Shown: positions 25,414 to 34,310, numbered from the stretch's first letter. The stretch is DNA of 64,000 nt from JAFGDI01 sp963662515 (GCA_963662515.1 OY759675.1:992001-1056000); one strand, 5' to 3'. The notes: generated by a model from the letters alone, not told the origin. Program-made: numbers and translations.

Positions 25414-26193
25414 ATGATGCTTGATATTATTCGCAATAAGAAAGCCTTTATCTGTGATATGGACGGCGTGATCTATCATGGCAGCAAACTGCTTGATGGT
25501 GTAGCGGAGTTTCTTAACTGGATCAAGGTTAATGATAAAAAGTTCCTCTTTCTGACCAATAGTTCTGAGCGGTCACCTCGTCAGTTGCATCAGAAATTGC
25601 TCGATATGGGACTCGATGTCAGCGAAAACTGCTTTATGACCAGTGCGATCGCCACAGCTTTGTTTATCAGCCAGCAGATGCCGGGGGCAAGGGTATATGC
25701 TATTGCCGCTCATGGTCTTTCTGAGGCTCTGCTGGAATGTGGCTGTGTGCTTACAGATAAGAACCCGGATTATGTCGTATTGGGTGAGACTAAAGAGTAT
25801 AACTACGATAAGCTGGAGAAGGCGATCAGGCTCGTATTGGGTGGTGCCCGGCTTATCGGCACGAATCCTGATGCCAGTGGGCCAGGCGAAGGCGGCATAG
25901 TTCCGGCATGTAAATCGCTTATGGCTCCCATCGAACTGGCAACAGGCCGACAGGCATACTATATTGGTAAGCCCAATCCGCTGATAATGCGTAATTCACT
26001 CAAAAAGCTCGATGCCCAGAGAGAAGACACTGCGATTATTGGCGACAGAATGGACACCGACATAATCGCCGGCATAGAGTCTGAAATTACTACAGTGCTG
26101 GTGCTAAGTGGTATTACCAAAAGAGAAGAAGTAGATAATTTCCCCTATCGGCCATCAATAATCCTCAACGGCGTAGGTGATATTGCAATGTAG
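25414..26193 (+). CDS. HAD-IIA family phosphatase (NagD-like)
   Basis: A cytoplasmic Mg-dependent phosphatase of 259 residues. HAD motif I is CDMDGVIYHG with the nucleophile and acid aspartates, motif II is FLTNSSERSP, the type IIA cap lies in the middle with a GxNPD-like block, the motif III lysine sits in YYIGKPNPL, and motif IV is IIGDRMDTDI. NagD-like enzymes hydrolyse nucleotide or sugar phosphates; the exact substrate cannot be read from the sequence. GAGGA precedes the ATG. It is flanked by terminators and is probably monocistronic. Confidence 0.9.
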   Translation: MMLDIIRNKKAFICDMDGVIYHGSKLLDGVAEFLNWIKVNDKKFLFLTNSSERSPRQLHQKLLDMGLDVSENCFMTSAIATALFISQQMPGARVYAIAAHGLSEALLECGCVLTDKNPDYVVLGETKEYNYDKLEKAIRLVLGGARLIGTNPDASGPGEGGIVPACKSLMAPIELATGRQAYYIGKPNPLIMRNSLKKLDAQREDTAIIGDRMDTDIIAGIESEITTVLVLSGITKREEVDNFPYRPSIILNGVGDIAM

Positions 26194-26219
26194 CACAAGC
26201 ATCCTTGCTTGTGATTTTG
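26194..26219 (+). terminator. Hairpin terminator after the NagD-like gene
   Basis: CACAAGCA and TGCTTGTG pair perfectly over 8 bp around TCCT, then ATTTTGTTT. A second hairpin (TCCCGAA/TTCGGGA, 26318-26336) sits closer to the end of priA and may serve that gene, though no T-run follows it. Confidence 0.7.
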
Positions 26220-26364
26220 TTTCATTCATTCAAAATATACAATTTTTCTGGTGCTTTTGTCGTACTACATTTGTATTAGTCAAAGTGAATGCAGATTTGA
26301 GCATTTTTAACCTCAAGTCCCGAAGCTAGTTCGGGATTTCGGTGTACATCAACCGCTTGAGCTA

Positions 26365-28875
26365 TTACGACATGCTAACCGGGTCAACATCAATCACGAC
26401 CCGGCATTGGGCGTTCTCTATCGCCCCAGTACGCAACGCTCCCAGCATTTGCTGGATCGGCCCGGCGGTGGCGCATTTTATTATTATTTCAGCCCGGTGG
26501 TATTTTTCCAGCCGGGCTATGGCCGCGGGCATTGGCCCACGCAGCTCCAGTTTGCCGTCCAGTTGCTCGTTGATCTTATCAAGTATCAGCCGCATTTTCT
26601 TTGCTTCTTCCTCCAGCGTTTCCAGCAGCGGGTCAGACATTATTATTCGGGCCATACGCCAGTAGGGCGGCATTTGCAACTGCTTGCGTAACTGCATTTC
26701 CAGTTTGGCAAATCCATTAAAATCATGCTTACAGGCAAATTCTATCGCCGGTTCTTCGGGCATAAAGGTCTGCAATACTACCCGGCCACTGGCATCGGCC
26801 CGCCCACAGCGACCGGCTACCTGGCTTATAAGCTGAAATGTGCGTTCACTACTGCGATAATCGGGTATAGCCAGCGCAGTATCAGCATTTAATATGCCAA
26901 CCAGTGCGACATTTGGAAAGTCCAGGCCCTTGGCGATCATCTGGGTGCCGATAAGTACATCAATTTCGCCGCGGCCAAATTGGTTGAGCACTTTACGATA
27001 ATCGTCAGGCTTCATAGAGTCGCTGTCAACTCGCTGGATCCGCATGTCTTTGAGCATAGTGATAAGCTGGTCTTCGGCTTGCTGAGTGCCCGGGCTCAGC
27101 ATAACAAGCTGTTTGCGGCATACCGGGCAGCAATCGGGCACTTTACATGAGTGCAGGCAATGATGGCACATCAGCATTTTGCCAGTGACACTTTCAGCAC
27201 TGCGGCGGCGATGCACTTTAAGCGAGACATCGCAGTTGGGGCAATTGACTACATATTGACAAGAAGGGCAGAATAATACATTGCTATGGCCACGCCGGTT
27301 CAAAAACAAGATCGCCTGCCGTCCGGCCTTAATACAGTTTTTTAGCTCCTTTTCCAGCAATTCACTTAAAAGGTTGTCTTTCCGACCTTTTTTATATTCA
27401 TCTTTAAGGTTCACCACCGTTATTTTTGGCAGTGGCAGATCCTTAACCCGGCGGGGCAGGGTAACATATTTAAACTCTGGTCGTTTCTGGCAGTTGGTCA
27501 GTGTCTCAAGGCTGGGCGTAGCTGAGCCGAGAATGATAGATATATTTGCGTTATGTGCCCTCTTAATAGCTACATCACGGCCATGGTAGCGGGGGGACTG
27601 GTCCTGTTTATAGCTGCCTTCATGCTCTTCATCAACTACTATCAGGCCCAGGTTTGGTACAGGGGCAAAGATCGCTGATCTGGCACCAACGATAACATTT
27701 GCCCGTCCTTCGGCTATTTGTCGCCATTGCTGATGACGACGAACCTGGGTCATGCCAGAATGTAGTACTGACACACTGCCGAACCGTTCTATGAACCGTC
27801 GTTCTGTCTGAGGGGTAAGGGCTATTTCCGGCACCATTACAATAGCCTGCTGACCTCTTTCAACTACCTTCTGGATACATTCCATATATACTTCAGTTTT
27901 GCCTGAACCGGTAACGCCATGCAGCAGTACTGCATTAAAACCACCTTGAGCGATAAGGTCATTTATTGTTTCTGATGCCTTTAGCTGGTCGTTATTAAGC
28001 TGGAAGGACGGTATGCTCTCAGCAGGCAGTTCATCGTTACAGTCAAAATCAAAGATCGGGCTTGAGTCATATTCGCTGTTTTGCGGATTGAATGGACTTG
28101 GCTCTTTATCCTGCTCTTCCTGCTCTTCCTGCTCAAGTAAGGCCAGAAGCTCATCGGATGGCATCTCTCGCTTACTGATAAATTCCAGCAGCCCGGCTTT
28201 GGCCAGGGTACGCAGCACCGGCTTGCTACAGTTGGCACTATTGCAAACTGTCAGCAATTTATAAAGATATTCGCTATCGTCATTATCGGCGGCTGTTCTC
28301 CGGTTATGCAGCTCGCGAATGATTTCTAATGCACGCTGGCCTTTAGCCGATATTTTCAGCTTCTTTTCAGAGCCTTCTTCTCTGAGTTCGATAGTTTCAT
28401 TATTGAGCCAGGGCAGTAATTTAGCAGTAGGGCGCAGGTATTGTACCAACACTGACCCGGCCTGTTTTTTTACCGCCGCCGGTACTATCGCTGAAAGCAC
28501 CATACCCAGCGGATAGCAGTAATATTGCGAGATCCAGCGGGCAAGGTTCAGCAGTTCCTCAGTGATCAGTGGCTGTTCATCAACGAGGCCACCAATATAC
28601 TTGAGTTTGTCAAACTGACTGGTGTTCGGGAATTCGACACAAAAAGCTATTTGCGGGCGATTACCCCGGCCAAATGGAACATTAACTCGCTGGCCGGCAA
28701 AAACAAAATCAACCATATCTTCCGGGATCGCATAGTCATAGAGACTGTCGCCGCCGTCAATGCGAGCCACTCTGACTATCTTTGCCTGACTGGCGTCAAC
28801 ACTCAGGCCATGGCGATTTCCCTGCGGCTCTATTGGCCCGAACAAGCCCTGCTCCGTTTTAGGTTTATAGCTCAA
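26365..28875 (-). CDS. priA: Primosomal protein N' (replication restart helicase PriA)
   Basis: PriA reloads the replisome at stalled forks. The 836-residue protein has the N-terminal DNA-binding domain, then the SF2 helicase core with Walker A GVTGSGKTEVY and DEEHEGSYKQ, a zinc region with paired cysteines (CPSCQYVVNCPNC, then CHHC and CCPVC), and the C-terminal helicase lobe with GTQMIAKGLDFPNV. An acidic Gln/Glu-rich stretch around 245-280 is unusual but typical of a linker. The start is a TTG that overlaps the psd stop by 4 bases (TTGA), implying translational coupling. Confidence 0.95.
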   Translation of the reverse strand: MSYKPKTEQGLFGPIEPQGNRHGLSVDASQAKIVRVARIDGGDSLYDYAIPEDMVDFVFAGQRVNVPFGRGNRPQIAFCVEFPNTSQFDKLKYIGGLVDEQPLITEELLNLARWISQYYCYPLGMVLSAIVPAAVKKQAGSVLVQYLRPTAKLLPWLNNETIELREEGSEKKLKISAKGQRALEIIRELHNRRTAADNDDSEYLYKLLTVCNSANCSKPVLRTLAKAGLLEFISKREMPSDELLALLEQEEQEEQDKEPSPFNPQNSEYDSSPIFDFDCNDELPAESIPSFQLNNDQLKASETINDLIAQGGFNAVLLHGVTGSGKTEVYMECIQKVVERGQQAIVMVPEIALTPQTERRFIERFGSVSVLHSGMTQVRRHQQWRQIAEGRANVIVGARSAIFAPVPNLGLIVVDEEHEGSYKQDQSPRYHGRDVAIKRAHNANISIILGSATPSLETLTNCQKRPEFKYVTLPRRVKDLPLPKITVVNLKDEYKKGRKDNLLSELLEKELKNCIKAGRQAILFLNRRGHSNVLFCPSCQYVVNCPNCDVSLKVHRRRSAESVTGKMLMCHHCLHSCKVPDCCPVCRKQLVMLSPGTQQAEDQLITMLKDMRIQRVDSDSMKPDDYRKVLNQFGRGEIDVLIGTQMIAKGLDFPNVALVGILNADTALAIPDYRSSERTFQLISQVAGRCGRADASGRVVLQTFMPEEPAIEFACKHDFNGFAKLEMQLRKQLQMPPYWRMARIIMSDPLLETLEEEAKKMRLILDKINEQLDGKLELRGPMPAAIARLEKYHRAEIIIKCATAGPIQQMLGALRTGAIENAQCRVVIDVDPVSMS

Positions 28876-29531
28876 TACTTCACCATAACGGTTTCGCCGG
28901 CTTTGACTTTATCGCCCGGCTTTACTGTTATCTGAGCTTTGCTATTGCGAGGAATGAAAAGCTCAGTACGAGAGCCAAATTTTATCATGCCATATCGCTC
29001 ACCGGCGAGAAGCTCACTTCCTTCCTGACAATCGCAGACTATTCGCCGGGCTATCGCTCCGGTTATCTGCTTTACTACCACTTTGCTTACCGGGTGGTCA
29101 GGACATTCCATGCCTATGGAGCAGGACTGATTCTTCTGGCTGGCCAGTTCACTTTTGAGAGCATTAAGACAAAGACCGGGTTTCTCAAATTTCCAGGTGA
29201 CGCGACCGGCACAAGGTACGCGGTTGATATGCACATTAAATACGCTTAAAAATATGCCTATTCGGGTTACCGGGCCGCCAAAATATTCATGGTCGTCAAG
29301 CTCAGTTATATCGGTTACTTTACCATCGGCCGGCGAGACCAGCACATTCTTATCTGAAGGTACTTTTCGTGTCGGGTCGCGGAAAAATGCCAGTAAGGCT
29401 ACGCCGATTATCAGTATTGAACATACCGGCATAACCGCATTATCGCAGATTATAGCCGCTAATGCCGCAGCTGCTACGATTATCGCTATTATAACTGTTG
29501 TTTGTGGTTTGCCATATTGTGTAAGTTTCAT
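28872..29531 (-). CDS. psd: Phosphatidylserine decarboxylase, short proenzyme form
   Basis: The enzyme makes phosphatidylethanolamine from phosphatidylserine at the membrane. It is 219 residues, the short PSD-A-type length. Two N-terminal hydrophobic segments precede a block with SPADGKVTDI and GIFLSVFNVHINRVP, and the self-cleavage region reads MIKFGSRTELFIP, where the serine of GS would become the pyruvoyl group. AGGGA precedes the ATG by ~6 bases. It lies between a nitroreductase and priA on the minus strand. No phosphatidylserine synthase (pssA) is seen here. Confidence 0.93.
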   Translation of the reverse strand: MKLTQYGKPQTTVIIAIIVAAAALAAIICDNAVMPVCSILIIGVALLAFFRDPTRKVPSDKNVLVSPADGKVTDITELDDHEYFGGPVTRIGIFLSVFNVHINRVPCAGRVTWKFEKPGLCLNALKSELASQKNQSCSIGMECPDHPVSKVVVKQITGAIARRIVCDCQEGSELLAGERYGMIKFGSRTELFIPRNSKAQITVKPGDKVKAGETVMVKY

Positions 29532-29552
29532 TTATTTTCCCTTTGATATGTA

Positions 29553-30086
29553 TTATTTTCCGAACTTATTAAAGAATGCCCGCTTTTCAAAGGGCAGTTT
29601 TGCTGGTTGGTGATGTTCTTCAGCTGGAACTCCTATTGGTAGCAGGATCCTGATTGCTTTATTGTCGGGTATGCATAGTAGTTTCCCGATCGTATCGCAG
29701 TTATTGTTAACCCTCAGCCAGCCGTCAATCCAGACACTTGCATAGCCCAGAGCGGTTATTGCCAGCAGCATATTTTCTACTGCTGCTGCACAATCTTCCA
29801 CCTGAAAGGCAAATCCTTCATAAACAGCTTCTGGATTGCGGTCAATAACACAGGCTATATAGGCTTTAGCTGTCTGCATTGCCTTGTTGCCGGGGTGGAG
29901 TTTCTGTATTTGCTCCAGCAGTTCCGGGTTATCGACAATTACAAAGCCAGTTGTCTGGGCATTTTTACCCGATGGGGCAGCCAGAGCTGCCTCTACTATT
30001 TTTACCAGATCGTCCCTTTTAACTGATGCTGAGGTAAATGTGCCGCGATAACTATGTCTTTTTTTTATAACTTCAAATATTTCCAT
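29553..30086 (-). CDS. Nitroreductase-family flavoprotein
   Basis: A 177-residue FMN-binding oxidoreductase of the nitroreductase superfamily. Family marks are the N-terminal RHSYR motif binding FMN phosphate, LAAPSGKNAQ in the middle, and the C-terminal IGVPAEEHHQPAKLPFE block. Members reduce nitro groups, quinones or flavins with NAD(P)H; the natural substrate is not evident. It is 21 bases upstream of psd on the same strand and probably the first gene of nitroreductase-psd-priA. The ATG has no visible Shine-Dalgarno. Confidence 0.88.
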   Translation of the reverse strand: MEIFEVIKKRHSYRGTFTSASVKRDDLVKIVEAALAAPSGKNAQTTGFVIVDNPELLEQIQKLHPGNKAMQTAKAYIACVIDRNPEAVYEGFAFQVEDCAAAVENMLLAITALGYASVWIDGWLRVNNNCDTIGKLLCIPDNKAIRILLPIGVPAEEHHQPAKLPFEKRAFFNKFGK

Positions 30087-30222
30087 TATTTATGACTCGC
30101 TTTCATTTGTATGTTCAAACCAATACTATAATTTACAATAAGCATTTGAGTCAAGTATAATCGAATTGACAGATATATTAATTAAAGCGAGTCTTTATGT
30201 TTTATTTTAGGGTTGTTTTTAT

Positions 30223-30250
30223 TTGATTTATGAGGTTATATGGCTATAAT
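30223..30250 (+). promoter_or_regulatory. Promoter of the tRNA-Leu gene
   Basis: TTGATT (30223-30228) and a perfect TATAAT (30245-30250) with a 16-base spacer, about 57 bp before the mature tRNA. Confidence 0.65.
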
Positions 30251-30306
30251 CCCCTTTCCCGGATAAATTGTCTGTTTTCTACTGGCGGTTTATATCGAAG
30301 TATTTT

Positions 30307-30388
30307 GCGGGCGTGGCGGAATTGGCAGACGCGCCAGATTTAGGTTCTGGTATCGAAAGGTGTGGAGGTTCGACTCCTCTCGCCCGCA
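30307..30388 (+). tRNA. tRNA-Leu (anticodon UAG)
   Basis: The acceptor arms GCGGGCG (30307-30313) and CGCCCGC (30381-30387) pair fully, with discriminator A at 30388. The anticodon stem CCAGA/TCTGG encloses the loop TTTAGGT, giving anticodon TAG at 30341-30343. The T arm GGAGG-TTCGACT-CCTCT has one wobble. The long variable arm fits a class II leucine tRNA. CCA is not encoded. Confidence 0.97.
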
Positions 30389-30568
30389 TTTCTTTTGGTC
30401 TTTTATTTTCTGTTATCATAAACGGTCAAATACCGGTTGTTGCATTTTTGGCAGTGTAAGTAGTTGTTCCCAGAGATCAAACTGTGTGAGCGGTTACAAA
30501 TTGTATCGCGATGATGAGTTTAAAATGCGATTTGTATCCTAACTAATTCTGTTGAAATTGGTTATGGC

Positions 30569-31099
30569 TTAGAAATCCAGGAAAAGCGAATTTGAGTAGA
30601 GTATGGGCGGTTTTTCGCTGTCTGTAGTACTGGGGCAGATCATTATCGCGCATTTATGTTTTCCAGGCTCTATAGAATTTATGATCTCGCGACTCAGATT
30701 AAAGGTGAAATCTTTATGTTGGAACTGAAGTGTATCGTTAAGCAGATGAAATAACTTGTTGCCAACCTGCATATAACAGTTATATTCCTCATACTTTTGG
30801 AGCCATTGGGAATTGCAGAAATTTATACTGCAAAGGTAGAGATCTTGCTGGGAATTATTGAGAGAGCTGCCTGATGGTTCGCACAAAAAAACAACTGATG
30901 GGCGATTATCGGGCCAGAAAAGGGTAGCAAAGGTCAGGGCGATCAGAAGGATGCATATTGCTATCTCTTTGATCGAATTGCGAGTCAGGATGCAAATATG
31001 TCTGATGTAATCTGGCAAATTATATATCTCCGCTTGTCTGTTTATGCTTATTTCGGCTATTGACATATCAACTATTGGTAAAATAAACTTTTGGAACAT
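30569..31099 (-). CDS. Hypothetical membrane-anchored protein
   Basis: A 176-residue ORF with no recognised family. One hydrophobic helix lies at residues ~45-62 (KEIAICILLIALTFATLFWP), with a polar tail of ~110 residues that contains several cysteines. There is no visible Shine-Dalgarno. The start codon lies inside a perfect inverted repeat (31097-31122). It could be a real single-pass protein whose tail faces the periplasm, or a chance ORF. The stretches around it (30389-30568 and 31123-31271) hold no other ORF I can support. Confidence 0.5.
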   Translation of the reverse strand: MFQKFILPIVDMSIAEISINRQAEIYNLPDYIRHICILTRNSIKEIAICILLIALTFATLFWPDNRPSVVFLCEPSGSSLNNSQQDLYLCSINFCNSQWLQKYEEYNCYMQVGNKLFHLLNDTLQFQHKDFTFNLSREIINSIEPGKHKCAIMICPSTTDSEKPPILYSNSLFLDF

Positions 31100-31122
31100 A
31101 GTAATTAAAAGCTATTACTATG
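31097..31122. promoter_or_regulatory. Perfect 9-bp inverted repeat over the start codon of the 30569 gene
   Basis: CATAGTAAT (31097-31105) and ATTACTATG (31114-31122) with an 8-base spacer. On the minus strand the ATG of the hypothetical gene is part of one arm. It may be an operator or a translation-blocking hairpin. Confidence 0.4.
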
Positions 31123-31271
31123 ACTTGTGTAAGTCTATTTTTTATAAGTTCTTATATTTAAGTTTCTAGTCAGGTTAAGCAGTTTGGATGCTTGAAGGTC
31201 ACTTAAAGGTCTGGTTATAGGTCTATGTTGCCATGTATGTGTAGTGTTATGCTAAGGCTTTTCTTTTGACC

Positions 31272-31332
31272 ATGCCGGTATGTTGGCATATAATTTTCCA
31301 GGTAGCCGGTGTTTACGAAGCTGGCTATCTGG
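31272..31332 (+). promoter_or_regulatory. Two hairpins in the leader of the HAD hydrolase gene
   Basis: A short stem ATGCC/GGCAT (31272-31288) is followed by a 10-bp stem CCAGGTAGCC/GGCTATCTGG (31298-31332, one G-U pair, 15-nt loop). They end 40 bases before the chosen ATG at 31373. Confidence 0.45.
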
Positions 31333-31372
31333 CAGCTCAGGCAAAAATAACTCAGATTTTGAAAAGGAACAC

Positions 31373-32122
31373 ATGGCAGGAAAAATTGATGCAGTACTGT
31401 TCGACTTTGGCGGTACACTGGACTTTGATGGTGTGGACTGGTTCACCAGGTTTTATGACTATGTTGTCGCCCATAATGGCGGCTGCGAACCTCATAAGCT
31501 CAATTTCTTTACTGCTATGAAGCAGGCAGCTATGCAAATGTCTGATATGAATGACATTATGAGCCTTAACATAGATCAGACGGTACTTCGCTGGATAGAG
31601 ACTACCCATGCTGTAATTGCCACAGAAAAGGGCAATGATTCTGGCAATTGGGATCCTATGGAGGTTGCGGCTGATTTTCTGGCTGATTCACATAAAATAA
31701 TTGAGAGAAATCATGCTGTTTTATCGGAGTTAGCCAGAGAGTATCGGCTTGGGTGTATAAGCAATAATTGGGGTAATATTGCCGGCTGGTGCTCTCAGGT
31801 GAACTATGACAGTTTTTTTGAAGTTATGGTTGATTCTGCCCGGGAGAATTCAATTAAACCTGACCCGGTGATATTCCAGGTTGCATTGCAAAAGATGGGG
31901 CTTGATCCGGCCAGAACGGTTTATGTTGGTGATCGCTATGATGCAGATGTTATTGGCTCAAGTGGTGTTGGTATGAAGCCTTTGTGGATAACAGGTGGTA
32001 CTGAGACGATTGAAAATGATATTGTTTTTATGGACTACGGTCTGAGACAATGGCACTATGTTGTCAAGCCGGCTAAAATAAGGAGTCTGACAGATGTACT
32101 TCAAATTTCAGAACTTTTCTAA
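31373..32122 (+). CDS. HAD-superfamily hydrolase
   Basis: A 249-residue cytoplasmic phosphatase-like protein. HAD motif I is FDFGGTLD near residue 9, motif II SNNW near 122, motif III lysine in KPDPVIF and motif IV VGDRYDADV. The cap domain is alpha-helical. I chose ATG 31373 because AAGGA lies 5 bases upstream; an in-frame ATG at 31280 runs through the leader hairpins. Substrate unknown. Its end overlaps the next gene by 29 bases. Confidence 0.85.
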   Translation: MAGKIDAVLFDFGGTLDFDGVDWFTRFYDYVVAHNGGCEPHKLNFFTAMKQAAMQMSDMNDIMSLNIDQTVLRWIETTHAVIATEKGNDSGNWDPMEVAADFLADSHKIIERNHAVLSELAREYRLGCISNNWGNIAGWCSQVNYDSFFEVMVDSARENSIKPDPVIFQVALQKMGLDPARTVYVGDRYDADVIGSSGVGMKPLWITGGTETIENDIVFMDYGLRQWHYVVKPAKIRSLTDVLQISELF

Positions 32123-32390
32123 TTATAATAATTTCAATATAGGCTCTCCGTTTTCGATGGCCGCAAAACCATTGCTGACATTAGGTGTAATTCTGATAGT
32201 GCTTGGATTATTGATAACGAAATTTCCGGAAGCTTTTGCCGGACTTATTGCTTTTATTTTGTATTTTTTAGCGGCAGTGTGTATATATATATCTATTAAA
32301 ATATGGCGAGCTGGCCGTATGTTTAAAGCTCCGCCGCCGGCAGATAATAATGCCGATTCGGTGAAGGTTGATGTAAAGATAATAGAGTAG
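32094..32390 (+). CDS. Small two-helix membrane protein
   Basis: A 98-residue protein with two hydrophobic helices (residues ~27-43 and ~48-69) and a polar C-terminal tail. AAGGAG lies 8 bases before the ATG at 32094, inside the HAD gene, so translation is coupled. An alternative ATG at 32157 has no ribosome-binding site. Resembles small DUF-type inner-membrane proteins; no function assigned. Confidence 0.65.
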   Translation: MYFKFQNFSNYNNFNIGSPFSMAAKPLLTLGVILIVLGLLITKFPEAFAGLIAFILYFLAAVCIYISIKIWRAGRMFKAPPPADNNADSVKVDVKIIE

Positions 32391-32435
32391 CTATTATCGA
32401 CAAAATGCCATTTCAGGGGGTTTTAGGGCTCTCTA

Positions 32436-32481
32436 ATCAGACAGGAGGTCTGATATAATGGTGATAAATAAAGCAGGGTGA
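32436..32481 (+). promoter_or_regulatory. Leader hairpin presenting an AGGAGG site before the SGNH hydrolase
   Basis: ATCAGAC (32436-32442) and GTCTGAT (32448-32454) form a perfect 7-bp stem whose loop is AGGAG, and the sixth base of AGGAGG is the first of the 3' arm. A short ORF starts nine bases later. A small stem with a GAAA tetraloop (GGGU-GAAA-GCCC, 32476-32487) covers the stop codon of that ORF. Confidence 0.5.
32458..32481 (+). CDS. Possible 7-codon leader peptide
   Basis: ATG GTG ATA AAT AAA GCA GGG TGA encodes MVINKAG. It has an excellent ribosome-binding site nine bases upstream, partly inside a hairpin, and stops 28 bases before the hydrolase ATG. It may be a real regulatory leader ORF or a decoy ribosome-binding site. 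No amino acid is over-represented, so classic attenuation is unlikely. Confidence 0.35.
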   Translation: MVINKAG

Positions 32482-32509
32482 AAGCCCGTAAATTCAAGGA
32501 AGAATTATA

Positions 32510-33826
32510 ATGAAAAAAGCCATTATCTGGTTATTTGTTGCTTTGGCATTGACTATTGGTCTGGAAATATTCTCTGGCAGCAATAGCAGAGTTTTGGCCG
32601 ATGATAATTTTGCCCAATACAATAATGGTAAGTTGCGTTTGGTTGTTGTCGGGTCCTCAGTTGCTTATGGATCAGGTGCGACAGAAGATAGAGGATGGGC
32701 CTATATGCTTAAAGAAGAGCTTCAGGCCAGTGGTCGTTGGGAAGTTATTAATAAAAGTATAGGTGGTAATCGTACCAGTGATGTGCTGGGCCGACTCGAT
32801 CGTGATGTCTTGGTCTATAACCCTGATATTGTGGTAGTTGGCTTATCTCTGGCTAATGAGGGGCTTGCCGGCAATGCGGATGTCCAGGAAGTATATACCA
32901 GCTATAGAAACGGCCTTAAAAAGATAATTCAGGTATTGCAGGCCAATGATATAGTGCCAGTTATCTGCAATTGCTACCCAAATTCAGGTTATGACCAGTT
33001 GAAGTATGACCTGATATGTCAGATGAATCGGGAGATAGCTTCATGGCCGGTTGCCAGTATTAACTTTCTGTCTGCCACTGACGATGGTCATGGGCGATGG
33101 GTAGAAGGATATTTGAAAGATGGCGGTCACCCTAATGATGCAGGTCACAGGGAGATGTTTTATAACATTCCCGGTTCTCTTTTTGACAATTATATCGGTT
33201 CTTCACCAGCAGGTTCACTAACAATGCAGAATTCAGGCTGGCTGACAAGATCAGGCAAATCCGGCGTTATGCCCCTGAATTGTTCTGTAAAAAAACCATT
33301 GCACTCTTATACAATCTATTTTGAATTTATGGCCGAATCAGATAGTTCTGAAACCATAATGGATATCGACAGTAATGGTAAAATAGTTGTTGATGAACAG
33401 GGGCGGCTCACATATCTTACAGGCGAAGAGAAAATAGTAAGCAATGTATCAATAACTCCGGGCAGAATGAACCAGATAGCTCTTAACTGCTCTTACAGCC
33501 AGGAAAAGGCCTCGTTCTATATCAATGGTGAACTTATCGGCAATTGCCATTACAGACAGTCTGAGGTGGATTCATTTGGCCTGGGCCAAAATGAGCAGGA
33601 AAGTGGCTGCGAAGTAAAATATCGTAATATTATTATATATCGAGGGGCACTGTCTCATTCGGAGATGCTCTCACTCTTTGCCGGGAATATCGGTCAGTCC
33701 AGTCTGGAACTATTTTCACCTCTGAATGATCCGATAACTTCCAGGGGTATAAGATTGATCAATCTGGCACCCACCAGCAGCAATTTCAGGATAGAGGATG
33801 ATAACTATTCCTTCAGTACATATTGA
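32510..33826 (+). CDS. Secreted SGNH/GDSL-family hydrolase with LamG-like C-terminal domain
   Basis: The 438-residue protein starts with a signal peptide (residues 1-~29, KKAIIWLFVALALTIG). The SGNH esterase domain has block I VVGSSVAYGSGA with the catalytic serine, block II Gly in SIGGNRTSDVLGR, block III with Asn in VVGLSLANEG, and block V DGGHPNDAGH with Asp and His. The last ~190 residues form a concanavalin/LamG-like beta domain, probably carbohydrate binding. It may deacetylate plant polysaccharide in the periplasm or outside. AAGGAAG lies 8 bases before the ATG. Confidence 0.85.
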   Translation: MKKAIIWLFVALALTIGLEIFSGSNSRVLADDNFAQYNNGKLRLVVVGSSVAYGSGATEDRGWAYMLKEELQASGRWEVINKSIGGNRTSDVLGRLDRDVLVYNPDIVVVGLSLANEGLAGNADVQEVYTSYRNGLKKIIQVLQANDIVPVICNCYPNSGYDQLKYDLICQMNREIASWPVASINFLSATDDGHGRWVEGYLKDGGHPNDAGHREMFYNIPGSLFDNYIGSSPAGSLTMQNSGWLTRSGKSGVMPLNCSVKKPLHSYTIYFEFMAESDSSETIMDIDSNGKIVVDEQGRLTYLTGEEKIVSNVSITPGRMNQIALNCSYSQEKASFYINGELIGNCHYRQSEVDSFGLGQNEQESGCEVKYRNIIIYRGALSHSEMLSLFAGNIGQSSLELFSPLNDPITSRGIRLINLAPTSSNFRIEDDNYSFSTY

Positions 33827-34066
33827 GCAGGGATAGCGTGTGCTATTGGTTATGACAGGTCTTGAACTGCAAGAGGCTAAACAAAAGCATGGTTCGCGGG
33901 GTTGTTATCAGTACTGATAATGGCGGTTGAACTATAATAAATGTTCGAGATTAAGGCATATAATATCCAAAAATAACAGTTAGAGACTGTCTGGTGTGGC
34001 TATATCTTATTGCAAGGTAATGAGTTATGGCATATTACTTTTTTTGGTGATTCTTAAATTTTATAG
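33827..34066. other. Gene-free stretch before the S10 operon promoters
   Basis: This is the upstream half of a 547-base gap. It is AT-rich and contains no ORF with a ribosome-binding site, no RNA gene and no clear terminator for the SGNH hydrolase. The downstream half holds the two promoters and leader of the ribosomal protein operon. Confidence 0.5.
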
Positions 34067-34095
34067 TTGACGCCTAACTGGTACTGCCATATAAT
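34067..34095 (+). promoter_or_regulatory. Promoter P1 of the S10 operon
   Basis: TTGACG (34067-34072) and a perfect TATAAT (34090-34095) with a 17-base spacer. The leader would be about 270 nt and includes a CTCAAC/GTTGAG inverted repeat at ~34105-34147. Confidence 0.75.
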
Positions 34096-34261
34096 GCTAC
34101 ATCTCAACTGAAGCGAGCGGAATTGACTGCGTAAAGTGAAGGTTGAGTGAAGAGCGCATAATTTTTGGACGAAAATTTTAATCGCAATTTACTCATCTTG
34201 TTTTTTTAGTGGTTTCTCCCTCGTTATTTAAGATTTAGCTTAGAAATAAGTTATTTAGATA

Positions 34262-34290
34262 TTGACAAAAAGTCTTCAGATTGGTACTAT
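34262..34290 (+). promoter_or_regulatory. Promoter P2 of the S10 operon
   Basis: TTGACA (34262-34267) and TACTAT (34285-34290), 17-base spacer, about 75 bp before the rpsJ GTG. Confidence 0.75.
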
Positions 34291-34310
34291 TACGGGTCTG
34301 TAGAGTTTTT

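Noticed and set aside
31215..31446. Minus-strand ORFs of 64-67 codons over the HAD leader
   Set aside because: They overlap the conserved HAD start and have no ribosome-binding site.
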